DNA from: Bidens hawaiensis
Lineage: Eukaryota; Streptophyta; Magnoliopsida; Asterales; Asteraceae
DNA length: 64,000 bases
NCBI GenBank assembly: GCA_021521415.1
Contig: JAIQDT010000225.1
Span: forward strand, 868,001 to 932,000
Direction of reading: 5' to 3'
Positions 58,460 through 64,000 of the stretch are shown here, piece after piece (position 1 is the first letter of the stretch; every line of letters begins with the position of its first letter). A program made the translations under genes and the position numbers. A model generated the notes under the pieces. That model had not been told where the DNA came from. It made no database searches and saw only the letters and a list, made by a program, of their open reading frames with translations.

Positions 58460-60352
58460 GATATCCCTCTCTCTTTTCTTTGTCAACTTTTAGAAAATAA
58501 TTGTTGTTGAATGGTGTTGGAACAACTTTGTATTTATCTTCCTCTTTTATTTGGTTCAAGATACCACAAATGTTTCCTATGGAAACCAAGTTCTTCAGAA
58601 ATTCATTCTCAACTTGTAACTTGGTGTTCTTCACCTTCTCTTCAACAATCATTTTATTTAAACCATCAATTTCAGTCACATACCTTGACTGAGTCCTATA
58701 ACTGCTCACACAATCATCTTCAAGACTTCTTATCTTTTCTTCATTTATTAAATAACTTGCTTGAAACCCATTAATGTTGCTTTGTTTTCTAAAGCATTCA
58801 CTCTCCAACTTACCTGCCTTCATATTCAATACATCTATTGTGTCAAGTAAATCGGTTGTAGAAGAAGATTCTGTCTCATTCTCAATCTTTCCCATCAAAG
58901 CAACATTAGCCTTTGTGATGTCATCTGCATGATCACTCCAATCAAAATTCCCTTCATGTTGTGCAGCAACAGCTACATTCCCTTGATTTCTGGGTTGATT
59001 TTGATTGTTTCTGTTGGGGTTATTTGTAGCAGTTATGATTCTGAGGCACAAATTGTTGATTATTCATTTGAGGTTGTTGATAGTTGTTGAAGTTGGGATT
59101 GTTGTTGTTTAAGTTGTTGTTTCTTGGTTGGTTCTGTTGGTATTGCAGCTGATTTCTAGGCTGTTGGTTCTGGAACTAATTCACCTGAAAGTTTCTAGAC
59201 TGGTTGAATTCTCTAGCAAAGTGTCCAGGTTGTTGGCAATTGTAACAGATTACCTTGGACTTATCAAATCCAATCCTCTCACTTGGACCAGAGACTAGAA
59301 ACCTTTCAGTCCTATTGAACAGCCTTTTGCTTCTGACTGCAAGCATTGCAGCCTGCCATTTCAAGTCCATATCTTCAAGATCATCAGCATCTATTTGTTC
59401 CAAATCATATTGAATGACACTTGTGTGGATCATATTTTTGGCTATAAATGCATTGTATGACTCTATGAACATAGAGAACAATGCTTGAGTTTCACTTCCA
59501 TGACCACTGTTTCCACCAGAATAAGGTAAATGTCCACTTTCCATGGAGGCAGAGTCATTGTTATCTTTGAGTTGAACATTAACCCTTGACTAGTTTCCTT
59601 GGTTACTTGTACTACCACCAACAAATGATTTAGGTGTATCAACACCATGTTCATTTGGTTCCTCTATGATGGGAATCTGTTGTTGGTTCTTGGTGGGCAA
59701 GTTTCCCATAGGGGCAATAAGAGCATTGGACACCTGGAAACATGGATTCTCTTACTTTATCATTTCATTCTCAATCATCCAACTTGAGTTGTTCAAAATT
59801 TGGTTTTTGAATGATGAATTTGTTGGCCATATACCACTCCTTTGGCATTGAATTCAGTAACTTTTTGGTCAAATCAAAGTCTGTCATCACATAATCAGTG
59901 GTTCTCAGGTCATTCACAATTGCTAGAAATTTATCATGAATTGATTTAAATCTTTCTCCATCCTTGTACTTGAATCTCTCAAGTTGTTGCTTGAGTCTTT
60001 GTTTCTTAACATTTTTCAGCTCAGTGATACCTTCAAACATCTCACGGATTGCATCATACATAGCCTTAGCTGTTGTGTGATTTGCAACCTTGGTTAAAAT
60101 TTCCCAAAACAGTCCCAACTTGATCATAGCTAAGGCCATGTCGTCCACCTTCCTCATTCTGCCATGCACAGCAAGATTAGATTTTGCACCATCTTCAGCT
60201 ACATATGGACCATTTTTTATAGAGTTCCACATATCAACATCGTTATAGCACACAGCAGCCTCAAACAATACTTTCCACTTGGTGAAATTTTCCTGTCCGT
60301 ACAGTCTAGGAATTTTGTTAATGGAAACTTCCTGCTCTTCAAAACCAAACAT
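58460..60352 (-). pseudogene. gag: Element B Gag, N-terminal half, decayed
   Basis: Starts at ATG 60352 (MFGFEEQEVSINKIPRLYGQ). Copia gag region (NFTKWKVLFEAAVCYNDVDM ... NSMPKEWYMANKF), then a frame-breaking deletion near 59771, the segment 59544-59176 with a zinc knuckle whose last cysteine is phenylalanine (CYNCQQPGHFAREF), an Asn/Gln-rich tract, and a coiled coil (58960-58560: DTIDVLNMKAGKLESECFRK, KNTKLQVENEFLKNLV). An in-frame TAG occurs near 59592. It is cut by D at 58460 and continues at 50301. Confidence 0.87.
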
Positions 60353-60669
60353 TTTGGTGTTTTGAAAAACAGAAACAGAGAATAGCTAAAACATAGTAAA
60401 AATTGTGTTTTTTAAAATAATCAGATCTGAGAGTCAAATCTTCAGATCTGATGTATCTGGTTCGATTGGAGCAAGATTAAGTAATAAAGATGCAAACTTT
60501 AATTAAAATAAGTGAACAAAGACACCAAAAATTTGCAGATCTAGACGAAAAATGAAGAACATAAGTGCAGACGTTAGTATTCAATGGAACTATTCTGTAC
60601 TTACCTCATTCTTCGTCTTCATTAAATCAGCAAACAGCAACAAATCTTCACCAAAACAGCAATGAACAA
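60353..60669 (-). other. Leader of element B between primer site and gag
   Basis: Untranslated; matches 25137-25439 of A by eye, including blocks around TCAGATCTGA and GATTCGTCC-like positions. No gene. Confidence 0.6.
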
Positions 60670-60681
60670 GCTCTTATACGA
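60670..60681 (-). other. Degenerate primer-binding site of element B
   Basis: The minus strand reads TCGTATAAGAGC two bases inside the 5' LTR, where TGGTATCAGAGC is expected; two changes. Confidence 0.65.
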
Positions 60682-60683
60682 CT

Positions 60684-61886
60684 TGTCTGGTCCCGTAAAT
60701 GATCACTCACACTCACAATAATGTCATAACCCACACAATAAATGTGTTGACAAGAAGGTTAATGACGGTTGCTATTTTAGGTAAGGAAAACTACTTGTTA
60801 ACGGCGGAATCAGAAACAAACAGAGTTGTTGCTTAAGGATCAATAAATGTAACAACCACAAACAATAACTCAAAAGATTTCCATTTATAGAAAATATTCA
60901 TACAAATGTTAATCGATTAGGATTTCTTGTAAGGAATGTATTGTCCGTACTAATCCTATGACAGCCGTCACACTCTATATCAGAAAATATTCTCTTAGGT
61001 CTGAAAAGTGTAACGCGTTGTCTCTCTCGTCTCGTCTTGAGGCGTGCCCTAAATTATTCAATTTATAGGCCTGCCACCACCTGACAGCTGTCATTCCTTC
61101 TAGAAACCCTAATGATTGGTACATAATCAAATTACATATTCAAAAATATACTAAGTGTAAAAAACAAGTCTTCCGGGTAAACTTTGTGTCAATTGTCTTC
61201 TCCGAGTAAGTTTTGTGCCTTTTGTCTTTTACGAGTGGACCTAGTAACCTTGAAGTGTGCTGGTGAACAGTACTCCGGGTAGACTATACTTAGAGTATTT
61301 TCCTTCGAAAATACTCACCTAGAACACTTCAATCTTCTTGACCATAGCAAACTTTGCTCGATTTGGTCCTACGAGCAAACTTCTCTTCATGAATCCCTTC
61401 AACTCTTTGTTAAATAATAACTTATTAAGCAAACCATAGTTTGCTGGGAACACTGTTTGAACTGTGCTGGTAGCACTGTAGCTTGCTCGGAGTTGAACCT
61501 TGCTAAAGAAAGTACTTATAATATTTCTTGATCACTTTCAACAAGCATGCTCGGAATACTGTTTATTAATCAAACCTTGCTAGATCTTCCAAATACTTGG
61601 CTTCAAAAGCTTGGTTCAGTTAAGCGTTTGCTAGTAAGCAAAATTTGCTCGACTTGAAGAACACCTTTGCTAGATGAAGTGACCCTGCTCGGATGATCAC
61701 TTAAGAAGACTTAAAGAAGATAACATTGCTCGATAGGAAAAATACCTTGCTAGGATAACTAAAACCCTGCTTGGATGTCCAAGTGTGCTCGGTTTCCATA
61801 CTTAGCTGTTTCAAAGGAGTGTTGAGAAGATTCCGATCTCCCTTAATCATCCTTAAGACATTTCATGTCAAATTCTTGACTCAACA
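60684..61886 (-). repeat. Element B 5' LTR
   Basis: About 1203 bases. On the minus strand it starts TGTTGAGTCAAGAA at 61886 and ends GGGACCAGACA at 60684, the same ends as A's LTR. Carries many copies of the TTGCTCG/CGAGCAA motif between 61180 and 61810. The right flank ATTTA (61887-61891) would be one copy of the target duplication. Confidence 0.9.
60891..60899 (-). promoter_or_regulatory. TATA box in element B 5' LTR
   Basis: The minus strand reads TATAAATGG, aligned with TATATAAATGG of element A's LTR. Confidence 0.65.
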
Positions 61887-62174
61887 ATTTATAATGTTTA
61901 TGAATTATAGATCTTAACGGAATTTTAGTTTAAAAATAATTACGTTAGTGTGTTATAAAGTTGAACGAAATAATAATATTAATCGAGTTTCTAATGAAAA
62001 CTTAATGGAAACGAGAGTCGGATTTTTAGATGAGAATGATAAATATAGTTTAAAACTAATTTTTTTATTTAGCTTAAAATAAGTTTTATTGAATATAAGT
62101 TTTATAAAAACTTTATTTGATTTTTAAAACAAAGAAAATAAGTATTAACTAAAACTACCAAAAATTTATGTTCT

Positions 62175-62240
62175 GGCCCGCGTTCGAACTCGGGTCTAGG
62201 CTGTGATATATTAATGTGTTAACCACTAGACCAACTTGCT
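62175..62240 (-). other. tRNA-like sequence with RNA polymerase III box A and box B look-alikes
   Basis: On the minus strand GGTCTAGTGGTTAACAC resembles a tRNA box A region and, about 25 bases on, GAGTTCGAACGCGGG resembles box B with the T arm. The T stem is imperfect and no acceptor stem forms, so it is not a working tRNA. It may be a SINE head or a tRNA fragment captured by the LTR. Confidence 0.45.
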
Positions 62241-62539
62241 AATTGTTTATAATGTGAAAACATTTACTTATATATTACTACCAAAAACATCATCTTCTTC
62301 TTAAACAAACCCTAAATTCAATTCGTTCAAATCGTTCAATGTTTGCCCAAACTAAGTTAGGGGTTTTGTTAGACGGCCAAAAACAATACGAAAGCATGTA
62401 ATTTTTTACCTCAAACCGTGCCGGAATGATGGAGAAAAAGACTCACCGAAAAACGGGTTTTGCCGGAAGGAATAGAGATTTTAGAAGGTGTATTAGATAG
62501 AGATGAGCGTGTGAGCGAGTTTAGATGAACGAGAGGTTG

Positions 62540-62548
62540 TATTTATAG
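62540..62548 (-). promoter_or_regulatory. TATA box in probable LTR E
   Basis: The minus strand reads CTATAAATA, then CAACCTCTCGTTCATC, a typical plant LTR promoter and transcript start region. Confidence 0.5.
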
Positions 62549-62814
62549 TGTCAATTGGAGCTTATAGCATTTAATTTTCGTTAATGATATTTAAACTAGA
62601 TCTGGCCGTTACTCGGCGGTTACAAGTGTGATTAACCTTATATTACGAGTTATTAACGTGAATTGACGGGTCAATAGGAGTCTTTGGTTAAGGTCTAAGG
62701 TCTAAGGTCAACAAACCATTTAATTTGATCGAAACGCGTTAAACGGCGGAGAACGGCCATCGTCGGTGCCGATTTTCCGGCGGCCGAATATGTTGACGGG
62801 AAAACGGGCATGGT

Positions 62815-62826
62815 GGGGGGGGGGGG
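62815..62826. repeat. G12 homopolymer
   Basis: Twelve guanines in a row at 62815-62826; prone to sequencing length error. Confidence 0.9.
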
Positions 62827-63294
62827 CTGGGATATCTTTAATAATTATTATTATTTTAAATAAAATTTTACACTTTAGTCCATGAACTTTCAATTAACTT
62901 TAAAACTGATTTTTAAAATATATTTACAATATAAACATTTAACTTTAAAATGTTATATATATAAAAGAAAAGTTTATTTTCTTGAATAATTTTCGAATTA
63001 CACCCGGATAGTTTGGGTCTCGTTTAAGTAAGGACTCGGCGTTTAGTTATTGAATCACATGAAATGGAAAAAAGAACGAATAGTGACTATTAAATGTCGT
63101 AATTGTTATTAAATAAATGAACGATTATTATATATATAATATATGAATGATATGAATACATCGAAACATCAAATCAAGCCGGTTAACGAACATAATAAAA
63201 AAATACATAAGACAAAACTTGAAATATTTATAAATAAAAACCAAAAATTCAAAAATGGGTCGGATTTTCGGGTTTGAAAGTAAAGTATGTTACA

Positions 63295-64000
63295 GGACTT
63301 ACAACTTTTGGAAATTTCGTCCCGAAATTAAAAATTAAAATAAGAATTTTAAAAGAGAACAACTAATATACATAGTTGTTAGAAATCGTATCAATTTTAT
63401 ACATACATAATTAAAATAAAATAACGCCGATCTTTGAATGACCCGAAAGAACGCCACAAATAGGAAATATGATGGGGACACATATATATAGGTTGTACCA
63501 GTAGCGTATCTACCATGCCATTAATATACTGTATTTGTCCCGTTCCCCAAAATCATTCCAAGTTCCGAGTTATTTCACACAACCGGACTTATTATATTTT
63601 TCATGCGAGGACTTTGATAATTACGTGTCGACCCATAATTACCTCTATCGTCGTATGGTCCATATAACTTAGTCTATTGTGTGGTTTTTAAGATATAGAC
63701 ATTAGATAAATCAATAAAATTCTTGTACAGAACGTTAAAAATCGAAAACAATGAATTAAAAGGGTAAAAACATTACAAAACATATTGTTTGACCATTCAG
63801 GTCAAGGATATCATGAAAACATGAAATCCTAGAAGTCTAAACCAAGTAAATGATGTTGTAAACGAAATAAACGAGGTAAAAAAAATGAAGCACGAAAACA
63901 CTAGAATTATGAATATCGTAACAAGTCATTGAAATAATGCAGTCGAGAATAACGTGGTAGGTAAACGTAGTATTTAACCAACGAAATATAAATATGAAAT
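63295..64000. other. Unassigned AT-rich sequence
   Basis: If E is a gypsy LTR this would be its internal 3' end, yet no integrase, chromodomain or other coding likeness is visible. I see nothing further to annotate. Confidence 0.4.

Larger units (their letters stand above)
16653..61886 (-). mobile_element. Element B: SIRE-like Ty1/copia backbone, interrupted by A, G2, D and C
   Basis: Reading leftward: 5' LTR (60684-61886), weak primer site, gag (60352-58460 and 50301-48767), protease and integrase (48744-46903), RT and RNase H (43212-41547), the last 14 or so pol codons (24000-23960), spacer and motif array (23959-20970), accessory gene (20709-16653). Each interruption is a separate element with its own terminal repeats, and three have recognisable target duplications. 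The reading frame can be followed across the joins of A and D. Protein likeness to element A holds throughout, so both belong to one family. The 3' LTR lies outside the window beyond element C. Confidence 0.92.
61887..63294 (-). repeat. E: probable partial gypsy LTR on the minus strand
   Basis: The right border at 63294 reads TGTTACA on the plus strand, as in G1. Just beyond it comes AACTTTTGG, then AAATTTCGTCCCGAAATT, resembling the sequence next to the 3' LTR of gypsy chromoviruses. On the minus strand the LTR would start TGTAACATACTTTAC. A TATA box and leader are seen inside. The left part would lie beyond element B, outside the window. No second copy is available, so this is inference. 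Confidence 0.5.

Noticed and set aside
62175..62240. Functional tRNA gene
   Set aside because: The T stem is mismatched and no acceptor or anticodon stem forms.
63295..64000. Possible gene in the right end
   Set aside because: No frame of useful length and no protein likeness on either strand.

Overview
This window is plant nuclear DNA made almost entirely of nested LTR retrotransposons. I found no host gene, rRNA gene, CRISPR array or bacterial feature. AT-rich spacers, plant-type TATA boxes, initiator-Met-tRNA primer sites, 5-bp target duplications and the families present (Ty1/copia of SIRE type, a Tekay-like Ty3/gypsy chromovirus) point to a eudicot. An accessory protein family that I recall as very abundant in Asteraceae genomes makes a daisy-family plant the best guess; that is inference.

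Layout, oldest to youngest. Element B (SIRE-like copia, minus strand) is the backbone. Its 5' LTR is at 60684-61886 and its gag, pol and accessory gene run leftward in pieces; its 3' LTR is not in the window. Four elements sit inside B. Element A (24001-41541, plus strand, same family as B) lies in the end of B's RNase H. The solo gypsy LTR G2 (43213-46897) lies in B's pol. Copia element D (50302-58459, minus) lies in B's gag. Element C (plus strand, only its 3' part present, 1-16652) lies in B's accessory gene. C in turn carries the complete Tekay-like element G1 (2740-14985, minus) inside its own accessory gene. To the right of B, 61887-63294 looks like part of another gypsy LTR (E), and 63295-64000 holds nothing I can name.

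How it works together. A and B have LTR, primer site, an unusually long gag with two zinc knuckles, protease-integrase-RT-RNase H, a 3-kb spacer, and then a separate accessory gene of about 1,350-1,490 codons before the polypurine tract. That gene seems to have its own TATA promoter and short leader introns. Directly upstream of the internal promoter, and again in the LTRs, lies a dense array of a short degenerate motif (sense core roughly CGAGCAAGCTTTG). Element C shows the same plan with a diverged accessory protein and a different iterated motif (TTCGTTA/TAACGAA). Accessory gene plus its own promoter plus an element-specific motif array is the most interesting system here.

All the main coding regions are decayed. 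C's accessory gene stays in one frame and is broken only by stop codons, several of which fit C-to-T change. A, B and D carry stops, frameshifts and small deletions. G1 has an open gag but a pol broken at four places. By LTR comparison done by eye, A is older than G1 and D.
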